Both the position numbers and the translations under genes were made by a program. Shown here one piece after another: positions 1 through 9,311 of a stretch of 64,000 nucleotides of DNA (positions are counted from its first letter, which is position 1; every line of letters begins with the position of its first letter). Source of the stretch: Imperialibacter sp964351395 (GTDB lineage Bacteria > Bacteroidota > Bacteroidia > Cytophagales > Cyclobacteriaceae); assembly GCA_964351395.1 (NCBI GenBank), contig CAYGOF010000003.1, positions 124,001 through 188,000 on the forward strand. The letters run 5' to 3'. The notes under the pieces are model-generated. The model did no database searches, was not told the DNA's origin, and was given only the letters and a program-made list of their open reading frames with translations.

Positions 1-1156
1 AGATAATAAGAGCTATCCAACCGAGTACTTTCCTGTTAAAGTCCAGCGGTTCGTCTGTAGGCGCTGCGGGGTGGTAAACCCCAATAAACCGGCCCAAAAT
101 CAACCCATACAGAAGCCAGCCTCCGTAGCCTTCTACCGTTGGGAAGAAAAATGAAATCACAAACTGAGCAGCTAAAATTGATACCGCCATTGTCCACCGG
201 TCAATTTGTTTTTTAGAGAGGCTAAACATGCAGTAGTAAAGAAAGAAGCCATAGAGAGGGATGTATAGCAATAAATCCTCCATCGGCATATACGGCGTCA
301 CAATCCCTAGGCCTGCATACGAAACAAAGGCCACAAATAGCACCGCAGATGCCTTACGGGAATTTTTGAGTCCTAATATCCCATATAAAATATGTCCCCC
401 ATCAAGTTGCCCAATAGGCAGCAGGTTGAGTGCTGTAAAAAACAGCGCCAGATACCCCGCCAGTAACCATGGGTAGTGAATAATTTCGTTTGGATGTGGA
501 AGTAGTTCAGGTTGGCTGGTTACGTGGTCTCTGAAAAAATCAAAAAGGATTGTATGGCCTAATCCGATTGATGCAGTAGAGTCGTTGTAAACATGATTAG
601 GGTAATCTAACCCATACTGTGCATATTCCGGGTGGATCTGAAAAATATCTTCCTGAGGCGGCAAGTGGGTAAAACCATACCAAAGCACGAATAACGCAAC
701 GACAAAGCCTGCCAATGGGCCAGCTATTCCGATGTCAAAATACTGTTTTCTGCTATTGATCCTTCCTTTGATATTAATGAAAGCGCCCATGGTGCCAATA
801 CTTGGGGAACCAATAAAACCAAGCCACAAAGGCAAATAATAGGGAAGCGTTACTTTTATTTTATAGTATCTAGCCGTTAGGTAGTGGCCAAACTCGTGAA
901 AGGTAAGTATTACGAGAAAAGGGATAGAAAACTCCATTCCGGCAACGAAATCAGCCCAGGTAAAACCCTCGCTCCATACGATATTTTTATTCCGACTCCA
1001 CTCAGCCCCTGCAAGTGTAGTGGTGATAAATGTTACGATAAAAAGCCCGATATGAATCAGTAACTGCTTTTGCTCCTGTTTCTTTTTCTTCGCTTCTAAC
1101 TCCCGGATTTGTTCCTGCAGCGACCGCTCCAGGTCTTTAACCTCAATTTCTTCCAT
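1..1156 (-). CDS. Site-2-protease-family (M50) membrane metallopeptidase, 3' end outside window
   Basis: Reading leftwards from an ATG at 1156, the frame stays open to the window edge, so the C-terminus is missing. The N-terminus is charged and lysine/glutamate-rich, followed by several hydrophobic segments. The zinc-binding motif HEFGH lies near 888-902, and a later segment reads NLLPIGQLDGGH, the usual second metal-ligand region (LDG) of M50 proteases. Family knowledge: such enzymes cleave substrates inside the membrane. The substrate here is unknown. The start is only 3 bp from the stop of the upstream HAD gene, so the two are probably cotranscribed. The family call is secure; the role is not. 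Confidence 0.88.
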   Translation of the reverse strand, partial: MEEIEVKDLERSLQEQIRELEAKKKKQEQKQLLIHIGLFIVTFITTTLAGAEWSRNKNIVWSEGFTWADFVAGMEFSIPFLVILTFHEFGHYLTARYYKIKVTLPYYLPLWLGFIGSPSIGTMGAFINIKGRINSRKQYFDIGIAGPLAGFVVALFVLWYGFTHLPPQEDIFQIHPEYAQYGLDYPNHVYNDSTASIGLGHTILFDFFRDHVTSQPELLPHPNEIIHYPWLLAGYLALFFTALNLLPIGQLDGGHILYGILGLKNSRKASAVLFVAFVSYAGLGIVTPYMPMEDLLLYIPLYGFFLYYCMFSLSKKQIDRWTMAVSILAAQFVISFFFPTVEGYGGWLLYGLILGRFIGVYHPAAPTDEPLDFNRKVLGWIALII

Positions 1157-1159
1157 TCA

Positions 1160-1777
1160 CTAAAACAGTTCTAACCAGCTATCTGGCGAAGGTACTAGAA
1201 ACGTTTGTATTTTAAGCTTCTCGGCACCTCTAAGGTTCTCTGGTTTGTCATCGAGGAACAATACTTCCTCAGGGACCAAATTATTCTCTTCTAACACTCT
1301 TTGATAGATTTCTGTTTCCGGCTTTCTCATTTTCATCAGGTGCGACATGTAAACCCTGTCGAACGCATCTTCAAGATTAGCATGACCTGCTGACTCAAGT
1401 AATATCTCATTGAATCGAGTTAAATGGATCGCATTATTATTACTCAAAACATAAGTATTGTAGGATGATCGCAGTTGCTTTACCTTATCTATCCTCTTCA
1501 CTGGAATATCTCCAAGCATAGCATTCCAAGCATTATCAAGCATCTCGTCTGTCACATCTGCGGCACAGAGTTCCCTCAACCCGTTGCGAAACTCTCTGTC
1601 ACTAAGTAGCCCCTGCTCGTAATCAAGAAAAAGAGGGCTTTCGTGAACCCCTTTTATCCACTCGGTCATAGGTGTGCCGGAAATTTTCTCAAAAGCCTTG
1701 AAGGTAGCTGGGATATCGAGGTCAATAATAACACCGCCGAGATCGAAGATAAGATGTTTAATTCCTGAAAGATTCAC
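1160..1777 (-). CDS. HAD-superfamily hydrolase, phosphatase-like (205 aa)
   Basis: The N-terminal motif IFDLGGVIIDLD carries the nucleophilic aspartate of haloacid-dehalogenase-type hydrolases. Motif II is seen as VLSNNN, a lysine occurs in KMRKPETEIY, and the acidic metal-binding motif is FLDDKPEN. All four motifs come in the normal order within a normal length, so the enzyme should be active. It resembles the subfamily I phosphatases that act on sugar phosphates or nucleotides; the substrate cannot be told from sequence. The gene is followed after 3 bp by the M50 protease gene on the same strand, suggesting a two-gene operon. It is probably cytoplasmic, since no signal peptide is visible. 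Confidence 0.9.
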   Translation of the reverse strand: MNLSGIKHLIFDLGGVIIDLDIPATFKAFEKISGTPMTEWIKGVHESPLFLDYEQGLLSDREFRNGLRELCAADVTDEMLDNAWNAMLGDIPVKRIDKVKQLRSSYNTYVLSNNNAIHLTRFNEILLESAGHANLEDAFDRVYMSHLMKMRKPETEIYQRVLEENNLVPEEVLFLDDKPENLRGAEKLKIQTFLVPSPDSWLELF

Positions 1778-1881
1778 TTGATTCCTGTTTGTGTTATTAA
1801 AAGCAAATATCTAATATTGCAGTCCTTTTTTGAGGGGAAGTTAATTGTTAATTTTAATAGTTAAGTATTTCCTCTAAAAAC

Positions 1882-1955
1882 GGGCCTATAGCTCAGTTGG
1901 TTAGAGCACCTGACTCATAATCAGGTGGTCCCTGGTTCGAGCCCAGGTGGGCCCA
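1882..1955 (+). tRNA. tRNA with CAU anticodon (Met elongator or Ile2)
   Basis: The cloverleaf folds completely. The acceptor stem pairs 1882-1888 with 1948-1954, with discriminator A1955. The anticodon stem is CCTGA/TCAGG with loop CTCATAA and anticodon CAT at 1916-1918. The T stem is CCTGG/CCAGG with loop TTCGAGC. CCA is not encoded. A CAU anticodon is used by elongator tRNA-Met and by tRNA-Ile2, whose C34 is modified to lysidine; the sequence alone does not separate them. The 1-72 pair is G-C, so it is not an initiator with the usual mismatch. Confidence 0.93.
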
Positions 1956-1967
1956 CTACTGATAATC

Positions 1968-2002
1968 AAGCACTTACAGCAAAATGTTGTAAGTGCTTTT
2001 TT
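1968..2002 (+). terminator. Intrinsic terminator of the tRNA
   Basis: An 11-bp perfect stem (1968-1978 with 1988-1998) with a 9-nt loop is followed directly by a run of T to 2002. It lies 13 bp after the tRNA and closes its transcription unit. Confidence 0.85.
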
Positions 2003-2807
2003 GTTTGTGCTAACAATGTGCTAACAATTGGGGTGGATTTGGGTCGATTTTGGGCACTTTGCTCTCAGTACAAGTTGACCATCCATCCGGTTCTTTGCTC
2101 TTTTGAGAGGAGCTAACAAATCGTAGGAAGGGCATTAGATGGATCAGGGAAGAGGCTTACAGAGAGAAGTATAGAAAGCACCAAGTCAAGAGATCTAATT
2201 GAGCGACTCTGAAACTTTAGTATCAAATGTCATTTCACAACATTGAATCTAAGTTCGATTCCGTAGGGGGCTATTTAATACTTTGATTACCAATTGTTTA
2301 TGAATTTTTAAGAAAACATTTAGTTAAACATTTGAGGCCTTGAAGATCTGCCTTAGTTACCTCGCTACCCCCACAAATCCCGAGAACCTGATTTAATAGG
2401 TATCTCATCATATTACTCGATAAAATAACATACTATCCTTTTCCGTACAATTTCCTTAAGTTATCATGGGTGAAACAATGATAATAACTTAAAAAAGCTC
2501 TCCAATCCCTAATAAAAGCATTTTCAATCAAGCTGTAGTATCTACTTCTGCAGTAAAATAGGCAAGAAGTCTAACTTTTTTAACGTTACCCAGATTGCTT
2601 TTTCAATAGCTAGCTATACTGTCTACATTCTCCTGCACTTATTTTTTTGACAATAATCAAAGACATAAATTGCTATAAACAGAATAAAATGAACATTTCG
2701 TTAGCTGTTAACAATAATTTCATGTTTAAAAAAACAAATGAATCTTGCTTAAAACAAAAACGATACATATATTCAAAACACTTTTTTTAATGCCATTATA
2801 ACAACCT
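2003..2807. other. AT-rich intergenic region without convincing genes
   Basis: About 800 bp between the tRNA terminator and the first fibre gene. It begins with a direct repeat of GTGCTAACAA (near 2007 and 2019). Short open frames show no coding character. Its position beside a tRNA would suit the scar of an integrated element, but no integrase remnant could be recognised. The last 100 bp are very AT-rich and probably contain the promoter of the fibre cluster. Confidence 0.5.
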
Positions 2808-3815
2808 ATGAAGCCAGCTACTTCCATCAGGACAATCGTCCTGCTATTTTTTATTTTCCTGTCGCCAAAATTGTCGGCTCAGATTTACACCAATGAGGTT
2901 CAAGTAGTAGATGGATATGGTGGAAATGTCGGAATCGGAACACCCACACCTACATCCAAATTAGACGTTGCTGGAAATATCAATATAAGTGGATCAGCTT
3001 CTGGTTTGGGTATCTACAGACAACAAGGTGTTGCTAGTGAATCTTCACCAACCATGATAATCAAAGGAGCGACCGGTTTTAACCAAGCCACCAGTGCGAC
3101 CGGTAGTGCTATTGCTATTCAGGGAGGCACGGGAGTGGGTGGCTGGCCAGGAAGAGGTGGCGCTCTTTCACTTCTTGGCGGCAACGGCGAAACTGCTATT
3201 TATTCTTTTGGAGGAGATGTTTTTTGTGCAGGAGGGGCTGGCGGTAGCTCTGGAGCGCCGGGAAATGTAATACTTGGTCATAACGGATCTGCACCTCAGG
3301 GAAATGTAGGTATAGGCATGACACCTACTCACACTTTTTCTGTTAATGGTTTTGCTTCAAAAACAGGGGGTGGGAATTGGGACATCAACTCCGACTCACG
3401 CCTCAAAACGAACATAATCAGTCTCAAATCGCACCAAACCCTCGAGAAGCTACTCCAACTTAAAGGTATCACCTATGAATGGGCAGATGATAAAACCGGC
3501 TTTGACTGACCAAAAGGAATTCAGTATGGCTTCACTGCTCAAAACATTCAGGAAGTATTTCCTGAACTCGTAGAAGAAGACAACCTGGGCTATTTGGTCA
3601 CTGCCTATGGTACTTATGATGCTATGATGATTGAGGCGCTAAGGGCACTGAATGAGAAGATTGAAAAGCTCGAGTACGAAAACCAAAACCTTAGAGAAGC
3701 CAACCTTCTAAATCAAACCGTAATAAAGGAAATACGAGAGCAAATTGCGGGGATCAAGGCTTCGGTCAATGAAACCATTCAAACAGCTTCCTACAACCAA
3801 ACAAAACAAAGATGA
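2808..3815 (+). pseudogene. Secreted fibre-like protein with S74 chaperone domain, interrupted by TGA
   Basis: A signal peptide ends in LSAQ, followed by the family motif QIYTNEVQV and a head-type repeat (VGIGTPTPTSKLDVAGN). A glycine-rich middle leads to a peptidase S74 intramolecular-chaperone domain. The Ser/Lys autocleavage pair is present in SDSRLK (about residues 195 and 200). An in-frame TGA at 3507-3509 (codon 234) cuts the domain. The same frame then continues for about 100 codons with normal S74 sequence (GIQYGFTAQNIQEVFPEL) and a coiled-coil tail to the true stop at 3813. A tryptophan codon TGG may have become TGA. The stop of the full frame overlaps the next gene's ATG. S74 domains help trimeric fibres fold and then cut themselves off. 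Confidence 0.8.
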
Positions 3816-4732
3816 GAAATCTACTTTTAACACTCCTAATAGTCTGCATCTCTCTGGTCGCATTTTCTCAAAACAAAAAATTTGATTTTACTACCGGCAA
3901 CCTCGCCTACTGGCAGTCTGCTTTTGGACAGATAAATACTGGAAGTTATACCCTTCCTAATGCTGGTGCCTTGAATTCAGATGGGTTGATTTTAATGAAC
4001 AAGGTGGGCTGGGGCACCGAGCTCGTTCTTGTCTCCAATACTGTAATCGATGCTGGATGGAAGGGAAATGTTGACGAAACTCACCAGGCTTATGGCAGCT
4101 GGGCGGGTGACATAAGCATGAAATTGAAAGGTGCATCAAATAATCAAGTCATCGCACAAGCCTATTCCAATTCAGGTGGATCCCCCTTGGGCAATGTTGA
4201 TTTGAATAACGTATCCTGTACTGACCCTGTCGGCTGCTACCTGGAAGTAAGACTAAGTCAGGGTTATGGAACCTACGATAGCCCATGCAATCGCCTAAAG
4301 TCCATAGAAATCAACACCATTGGCATATGGGCAGAGGCTGGTAACAATATATCCTTTGTGCAAGGCAATGTGGGAATAGGCACTACCGCCGACGCAAACA
4401 CCAAACTAACTGTTAAAGGCATCATCCACTCTGAAGAAGTAAAAGTAGACCTCAACGTCCCTGGCCCTGACTATGTCTTCGAAGCTGACTACCCCCTCGC
4501 CTCCCTCGAAGACACGAAAGCCTATATCGAGCAAAACAAACACCTGCCCGGCATTCCTTCCTCCGATGAAATGCAGCAAAACGGTGTAAACCTTCTAGAA
4601 ATGAACATGAAGCTGCTGGAAAAGGTGGAGGAGCTGACGCTTTACGTCATCGAACAAAACAATAGAATTGACGAGATGAAAGAAGAGAATACCCAAGAAA
4701 AAAGGGTCTTTGAAAAAATTAAAGATAAATGA
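3812..4732 (+). CDS. Secreted fibre-like protein with C-terminal coiled-coil module (306 aa)
   Basis: The signal peptide (MRNLLLTLLIVCISLVAFSQ) predicts export. The middle is beta-rich without a recognised enzyme motif. A VGIGTTADANTKLTVKG repeat of the type seen in phage and bacterial fibres follows. The last roughly 90 residues form a module beginning EVKVDLNVPGPDYVFEADYP and ending in a coiled coil (EELTLYVIEQN), probably a trimerisation stalk. The same module occurs in the genes at 4737 and 7248. The start overlaps the stop of the preceding gene (ATGA), so translation is probably coupled. Its role, perhaps surface adhesin or appendage, is inferred from architecture only. Confidence 0.8.
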   Translation: MRNLLLTLLIVCISLVAFSQNKKFDFTTGNLAYWQSAFGQINTGSYTLPNAGALNSDGLILMNKVGWGTELVLVSNTVIDAGWKGNVDETHQAYGSWAGDISMKLKGASNNQVIAQAYSNSGGSPLGNVDLNNVSCTDPVGCYLEVRLSQGYGTYDSPCNRLKSIEINTIGIWAEAGNNISFVQGNVGIGTTADANTKLTVKGIIHSEEVKVDLNVPGPDYVFEADYPLASLEDTKAYIEQNKHLPGIPSSDEMQQNGVNLLEMNMKLLEKVEELTLYVIEQNNRIDEMKEENTQEKRVFEKIKDK

Positions 4733-4736
4733 AACT

Positions 4737-5819
4737 ATGAAAAATGTAAAAGCTTGTTTTTCTCTAATCGCACTAACGATAATTGGCATTCAAACTAATG
4801 CTCAAATCTATACTGATGAGGTGCAGGTGGAAGATGGATTTAATGGCAATGTTGGCATAAGAATTCAACCCTCAACTCACAGCTTTAAGAATCTTCAAAT
4901 AGACGGAAATACATTAACCACAGGGGGGATGTACTTGAATGGATATTTGACCACCTACCAAAATACAGTACTAGGGATATTAGGCAACGGGTCGGGCAAG
5001 GTCTATTTCCAGACCAGAAGCAATGGTGCTACTCGAAGGCTACTTGATATGGTAGAAACTCAATCCGGAACTTATATTAGGATGTACCAAGCTGACTCGG
5101 TAGCCAATCTAATCAACTCCAACGGTAAATCTTACTTTTACGGTGATCAACTTGGTACCTCTGACAGAATTGGCATTGGCACAAAGGATCCATCGGAAAG
5201 GTTAGACGTGATCGGCAACATAAAAGCTAGTGGCGATGTCATCGCAGATGGGAACATTTCCAGCAACGAAGATATTACCGCATATGGATGCCTTACTGCA
5301 GACGGATCGTTTTATTCTGGTCCAGGAACATTGATGGTCCTACCCAAAGCAAATGCGTCAGAAGGGGGAGAAATTGTTTTACTTGGGTCGGGTGCTAACA
5401 ATGACTGGTCGATAGACAACTTCCAGGGTATGATGTGGTTTCAGAATGGCCCAACCCCGGCAATGACCATTAGAGCAGACGGGCGAATTGGCATAGGTGC
5501 GGTTGAGTTTACTGAGAAACTTCATGTAGCAGGCACAGTGAGGGCATTCAGCTACATTTCCAACTCTACTACCTATGCAGATTTTGTCTTCGAAGATAAT
5601 TATCACCTTCCATCTCTCTCCGAAGTAGAAGCTTACATTAAACAAAACAAACATCTGCCGGAAATACCCACCGAGGCCGAGGTAATGAAGGATGGCATAA
5701 ACTTGACTGAAATGAACGTCAAATTACTGCAAAAGGTGGAGGAGCTGACGCTCTACATTATAGAGCAGAATAAGAGGATTGAGAAGCTGGAAAAACTAGA
5801 ATTTCAAAAACCTAAATGA
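4737..5819 (+). CDS. Secreted fibre-like protein (360 aa)
   Basis: The start at 4737 is preferred over an in-frame ATG at 4710, because it gives a clean signal peptide (MKNVKACFSLIALTIIGIQTNAQ) and avoids overlap with the previous gene. After cleavage the mature protein starts QIYTDEVQVEDG, the shared family opening. Several short repeats of the IGIGTKDPSERLDVIGN type follow. The C-terminus is the coiled-coil module (DFVFEDNYHLPSLSEVEAYI, then VEELTLYIIEQNKRIEKLEKL). It is part of a head-to-tail series of paralogues with gaps of a few bases, so one long operon is likely. No catalytic motif is visible. Confidence 0.8.
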   Translation: MKNVKACFSLIALTIIGIQTNAQIYTDEVQVEDGFNGNVGIRIQPSTHSFKNLQIDGNTLTTGGMYLNGYLTTYQNTVLGILGNGSGKVYFQTRSNGATRRLLDMVETQSGTYIRMYQADSVANLINSNGKSYFYGDQLGTSDRIGIGTKDPSERLDVIGNIKASGDVIADGNISSNEDITAYGCLTADGSFYSGPGTLMVLPKANASEGGEIVLLGSGANNDWSIDNFQGMMWFQNGPTPAMTIRADGRIGIGAVEFTEKLHVAGTVRAFSYISNSTTYADFVFEDNYHLPSLSEVEAYIKQNKHLPEIPTEAEVMKDGINLTEMNVKLLQKVEELTLYIIEQNKRIEKLEKLEFQKPK

Positions 5820-5820
5820 C

Positions 5821-6522
5821 ATGAAGACTTCACTTAAACTAGCTTGCGCCCTTATTTTAGTATGTGTTAATCAAACACTTGGGCAAATCTATACGGATGA
5901 AGTACAGGTGGTGGAGGGTTTAGAAGGAAAGGTAGGCATTGGTACTGACCTTCCCGGCGCCAAGTTGGATATCAACGATGGCTCCATTCTGCTAGATGCT
6001 AACCAATACATCTATGGCCACCAGACTTCCGGAAACCGGGGCTTTTTGAAGCTATATGATGGATCAACGGGAAATGTTGAAATGGGCACGACTTTCGCTG
6101 CCGGCAGTATCTCTTTTCAAACCAACGGATATGAAAGAATGAAGCTAAAATCCGATGGAACTGTGGAGGTTCCCCAACTTTCTCTGCTAAGCCATTATCA
6201 TGGCAATAGAGTTTTTGTTTTCCCAGCGAATGCCACCCATTCGATTGATCTGGTGGCTAGTTTTCCCTCGGTTGCTCTTGTGAATGGAAATGGCTGGGCA
6301 GTATTTGTCAAATATTGCGGAATGGGGACGAGTGGAACTATTGAATCGAGGGAATTTAATATAAGCCGTGACAGTGCGGGAAACTGGAATAGTGCTGCAT
6401 TTTCGGGCACCTCAAACGACACTGCAAATTTAGCGACAGTCTCCGGCAGCGGAAACAGTATTGTCATCTTCACAACCGCTGGAACTTACGTGACCGCTGA
6501 AGTAACAGTAATGATCAGGTAA
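5821..6522 (+). CDS. Secreted fibre-like protein with distinct beta-rich tip (233 aa)
   Basis: The gene begins one base after the previous stop. A signal peptide ends near LGQ and is followed by QIYTDEVQVVEGLEGKVGIG, the common opening of the cluster. The second half (from about residue 125) is a beta-rich domain with no coiled-coil tail and no S74 domain, so this member resembles a fibre base with a different tip. The tip is not one I recognise. The pattern of constant N-terminus and variable C-terminus across neighbours suggests diversification of a binding surface; this is inference. Confidence 0.75.
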   Translation: MKTSLKLACALILVCVNQTLGQIYTDEVQVVEGLEGKVGIGTDLPGAKLDINDGSILLDANQYIYGHQTSGNRGFLKLYDGSTGNVEMGTTFAAGSISFQTNGYERMKLKSDGTVEVPQLSLLSHYHGNRVFVFPANATHSIDLVASFPSVALVNGNGWAVFVKYCGMGTSGTIESREFNISRDSAGNWNSAAFSGTSNDTANLATVSGSGNSIVIFTTAGTYVTAEVTVMIR

Positions 6523-6615
6523 ATTCAAAACGAACTGATAAAAAAATAAGAGCTTGAAAGACATAAGAGTGTGATAAAAAGCCTCGAAAAGAAGTCCAAT
6601 AAAGAGAAAAAGCGT

Positions 6616-7236
6616 ATGAAAAAAATAATTCCAATCATCGGGCTTTTGGTAACTCTGGAAAGCATTTCCATCAATGCACAGGTCTATACGAAAGAAATGA
6701 CAGTCGAAGAGACATCTAGTGGAAAAGTAGAGATAGGTAGTGCAACAGAAAACGCTGACTTGCTTGTAAATGGTCAGGCCACCACAAACGGAAACCTGAC
6801 AATAAATGGAGGCACCACTGCAAACGGAAATATTGCGGTCAATGGTGACCTCCAAATCGACGGGCAAACCATTCTCCGCGATCCTCAAGTGGTTGGTCAA
6901 AATATCTCTTACTCTTCGGACCAGTGGGTGAATTTGTACAATGGCTTTCAGATAGGGTCTTACCTCTGCCGTATTGATGGCTTCCATACTTCTGGCAAAG
7001 GGGGGAATATCTATCATTTCCAAACCACCTTTCTTCTCACCTGGTATTACGGCACCAATGGGCCAGATGCATTTTACATCCCCAATTCACAGGCTGCTCT
7101 TGCGATGAACGGAAGTTCGGTGAATCTGAGGGTACAAAACTCATGGGGTAACAATGTGCCAAACTTACAGATGCAGGTAAATGGAGAGAATGCAAATGGG
7201 GTGACGTTCAATCTTCATTTTGTCAGAATTTTTTAA
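6616..7236 (+). CDS. Secreted fibre-like protein, short form (206 aa)
   Basis: The start at 6616 is chosen because MKKIIPIIGLL opens a normal signal peptide ending in NAQ; the longer frame from 6571 adds only a lysine-rich stretch. The mature opening is QVYTKEMTVEETSSGKVEIG. Next come short hexapeptide-like repeats (ATTNGNLTINGGTTANGNIAVNG) typical of beta-solenoid or fibre shafts. A beta-rich end domain of about 110 residues closes the protein. It resembles the genes at 35840 and 43925 in length and layout. No enzyme motif is seen. Confidence 0.75.
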   Translation: MKKIIPIIGLLVTLESISINAQVYTKEMTVEETSSGKVEIGSATENADLLVNGQATTNGNLTINGGTTANGNIAVNGDLQIDGQTILRDPQVVGQNISYSSDQWVNLYNGFQIGSYLCRIDGFHTSGKGGNIYHFQTTFLLTWYYGTNGPDAFYIPNSQAALAMNGSSVNLRVQNSWGNNVPNLQMQVNGENANGVTFNLHFVRIF

Positions 7237-7247
7237 AACGAAAAGAT

Positions 7248-8249
7248 ATGAAATCAACATTCATTTTTATTGCGCTCAATATAATTGCCATATCATTATT
7301 TGCACAACATGCTGGTAATACTACGATATCTGGTGGATCCTTAACTATATCTAATCCCAATGGGATTGGAAATGGTTTCTTAAATATAAATGGACCAATT
7401 GGGCAAAACCTGAGTATTAACTCATACAAACCCCTTCAAGGTAAATTGACTACCAGGATAGGTATCAACTTTGCCATTGACGGCAATGGAGGTATAGCCT
7501 CGTATGCTATAGTAGGAGCTAAGAAAACGCCTTTCATTGAGCTAGATGCCGAAAATGGTTCGATTGGCCTCTATGGAGAGCATGGCAGCGGGAGCGATTG
7601 GAGGTTTAGCCACACTTCAAGTACGTTAGGTCTTTTAGTTGACATGAATGGAAATGTAGGGATTGGCACCCCAAGCCCTGAGCAAAAGCTCGACATTCGT
7701 GGAAACTTGATTCTTCAGAACGGTGGAGACCCTGTTATTTACACCGGAACAGGTGGATCCGAACTATATCGTTATTTAACGCTTTTTAATTCCGTTAATG
7801 CAGCGTCAGCTTCTGGATTAAAAGCTGGCGGCATTCTGATTTCTGACGCATATGCATATGCGAATCCTGGAAAAAATGACCTGGTCGTAAAAGGGAAAAT
7901 TAGTATAGGTACACCTACTCATGATCCTGGCCCAAACACTAAACTGACTGTCAAGGGCTCCATCCATGCGGAAGAAGTCAAAGTAGACCTCAATGTGCCC
8001 GGACCTGACTATGTCTTCGACGCAGACTACCCCCTCGCCTCTCTCGAAGACACCAAAGCCTACATCAATCAAAACAAGCATCTGCCAGGCATTCCCTCAT
8101 CTGACGAAATGCAGCTCAATGGTGTCAATCTACTGGAAATGAACATGAAGCTGCTGGAGAAGGTGGAGGAAGTGACACTTTACTTAATTCAACTCAAAAA
8201 AGAAAACGACCTCTTGAAAGAACGAATTGTAAAGCTTGAGAACAACTAA
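7248..8249 (+). CDS. Secreted fibre-like protein with coiled-coil C-terminal module (333 aa)
   Basis: A signal peptide (MKSTFIFIALNIIAISLFAQ) is followed by HAGNTTISGG rather than the usual QIYT motif, so the N-terminus belongs to a side branch. The shaft holds the repeat VGIGTPSPEQKLDIRGN. The last 100 residues match the module of the gene at 3812 closely, including DYVFDADYPLASLEDTKAYI and the coiled coil. The DNA in this part (about 7939-8170) is also clearly similar to 4403-4640. This indicates duplication or gene conversion between tail modules. The end overlaps the long frame of the next gene but not its preferred start. Confidence 0.8.
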   Translation: MKSTFIFIALNIIAISLFAQHAGNTTISGGSLTISNPNGIGNGFLNINGPIGQNLSINSYKPLQGKLTTRIGINFAIDGNGGIASYAIVGAKKTPFIELDAENGSIGLYGEHGSGSDWRFSHTSSTLGLLVDMNGNVGIGTPSPEQKLDIRGNLILQNGGDPVIYTGTGGSELYRYLTLFNSVNAASASGLKAGGILISDAYAYANPGKNDLVVKGKISIGTPTHDPGPNTKLTVKGSIHAEEVKVDLNVPGPDYVFDADYPLASLEDTKAYINQNKHLPGIPSSDEMQLNGVNLLEMNMKLLEKVEEVTLYLIQLKKENDLLKERIVKLENN

Positions 8250-8256
8250 CCAACCT

Positions 8257-9297
8257 ATGAAAAAGCTGCTTCGACTACTCCTAACGGGTGCAATCTTATT
8301 ATTGGTTGCTGCTCCGGCGGTTTCTCAAATCAAAACCTCAGAGGTTGAAATACTATCAACCACGAATACTATTATCGAAAATGGGCTTCAGCTCAACCAA
8401 AACGTCGGGGTCGGCGTAGCTCCATCAACAACTCAGGCCGTTCGGATTAAATGGCCAAGCTTTTCCGTCGAAAGCAACTCAACTAAATATTTAATCGGTG
8501 TACACAGTGAGCTGAGGGATACATACAAGATTCCTTCCGGAGTGTATGACGATGGCTACCGAATGGGCTTGAACGTAGCGCTTCATGTAACAGACCCAGC
8601 ATTTGTCGGTGGCCTGGATGAACAAACGGGCATCAGAATACAGTATGGAACAAATGCTGCTGGTATCACAGGCACTATTGATCGGGCCGTTGGTTTACTT
8701 ATTAATGGGCTCGATCAGTCACCGTCTGCCATTACAAATAAGTACGGTGTTTATCAAACAGGCACTAACTTTATCAACTACTTCCAAGGTAAGGTTGGCA
8801 TTGGCCAAATTTCGACCCCTTCATCGGAAAAACTCGAAGTAGCTGGCAACATCAAATCTTCTGGTGACCTTATAGCCGGAGGAGGAGTTACTGCCTCCGG
8901 CAACATCACTAGCTCATCCACAGTGGTGGGCACGGCTGTTCAGTCCAATGGTGCCCTTTACTTTGCTGGAAACAGCAAGCTGGTAAGGCTGCTGACGACC
9001 AACAACGGCACAACTCCCGTCACCAGCGATATTGTCATCGAGAGTAGCGTTTCCAATTTCTGGGCGCAAATCACCATCACTGGAAATGAGACCAACCTCC
9101 ACAACCATAACTTTTTGTGGCACGGCGTACTGACCTGGGACACCGCCTACGATCAAGTCTCTCTCATTCCCATAAGCACAGACAATATTTCGGCAGTCGC
9201 TGTAGACGAGGGTGGGCAAATCATTTTAAGAATCACAAATACGCTGGGCTCCTCCCACTACCCATGGGTGAAGGGATCAGCCATTATCGTTAAATAA
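8257..9297 (+). CDS. Secreted fibre-like protein (346 aa)
   Basis: The start at 8257 gives a signal peptide (MKKLLRLLLTGAILLLVAAP...SQ); an upstream ATG at 8236 would overlap the previous gene. The mature protein begins QIKTSEVEILSTTN, a divergent copy of the cluster motif. Repeats of the VGIGQISTPSSEKLEVAGN and ASGNITSSS type form a shaft, followed by a beta-rich end domain of about 110 residues. It is the last of the seven tandem fibre-like genes and ends 14 bp before the RHS partner gene. It may share a transcript with the RHS locus. Confidence 0.75.
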   Translation: MKKLLRLLLTGAILLLVAAPAVSQIKTSEVEILSTTNTIIENGLQLNQNVGVGVAPSTTQAVRIKWPSFSVESNSTKYLIGVHSELRDTYKIPSGVYDDGYRMGLNVALHVTDPAFVGGLDEQTGIRIQYGTNAAGITGTIDRAVGLLINGLDQSPSAITNKYGVYQTGTNFINYFQGKVGIGQISTPSSEKLEVAGNIKSSGDLIAGGGVTASGNITSSSTVVGTAVQSNGALYFAGNSKLVRLLTTNNGTTPVTSDIVIESSVSNFWAQITITGNETNLHNHNFLWHGVLTWDTAYDQVSLIPISTDNISAVAVDEGGQIILRITNTLGSSHYPWVKGSAIIVK

Positions 9298-9311
9298 AAC
9301 AGCTAGCCAAT

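Noticed and set aside
1925..2116. Frame beginning inside the tRNA and running downstream
   Set aside because: It starts in the tRNA and crosses its terminator; no coding character. An integrase remnant or att duplicate of the tRNA end was sought and not found.
2808..9297. Phage tail operon or contractile injection system
   Set aside because: Each fibre protein has its own signal peptide and no sheath, tube, baseplate or capsid gene is present.
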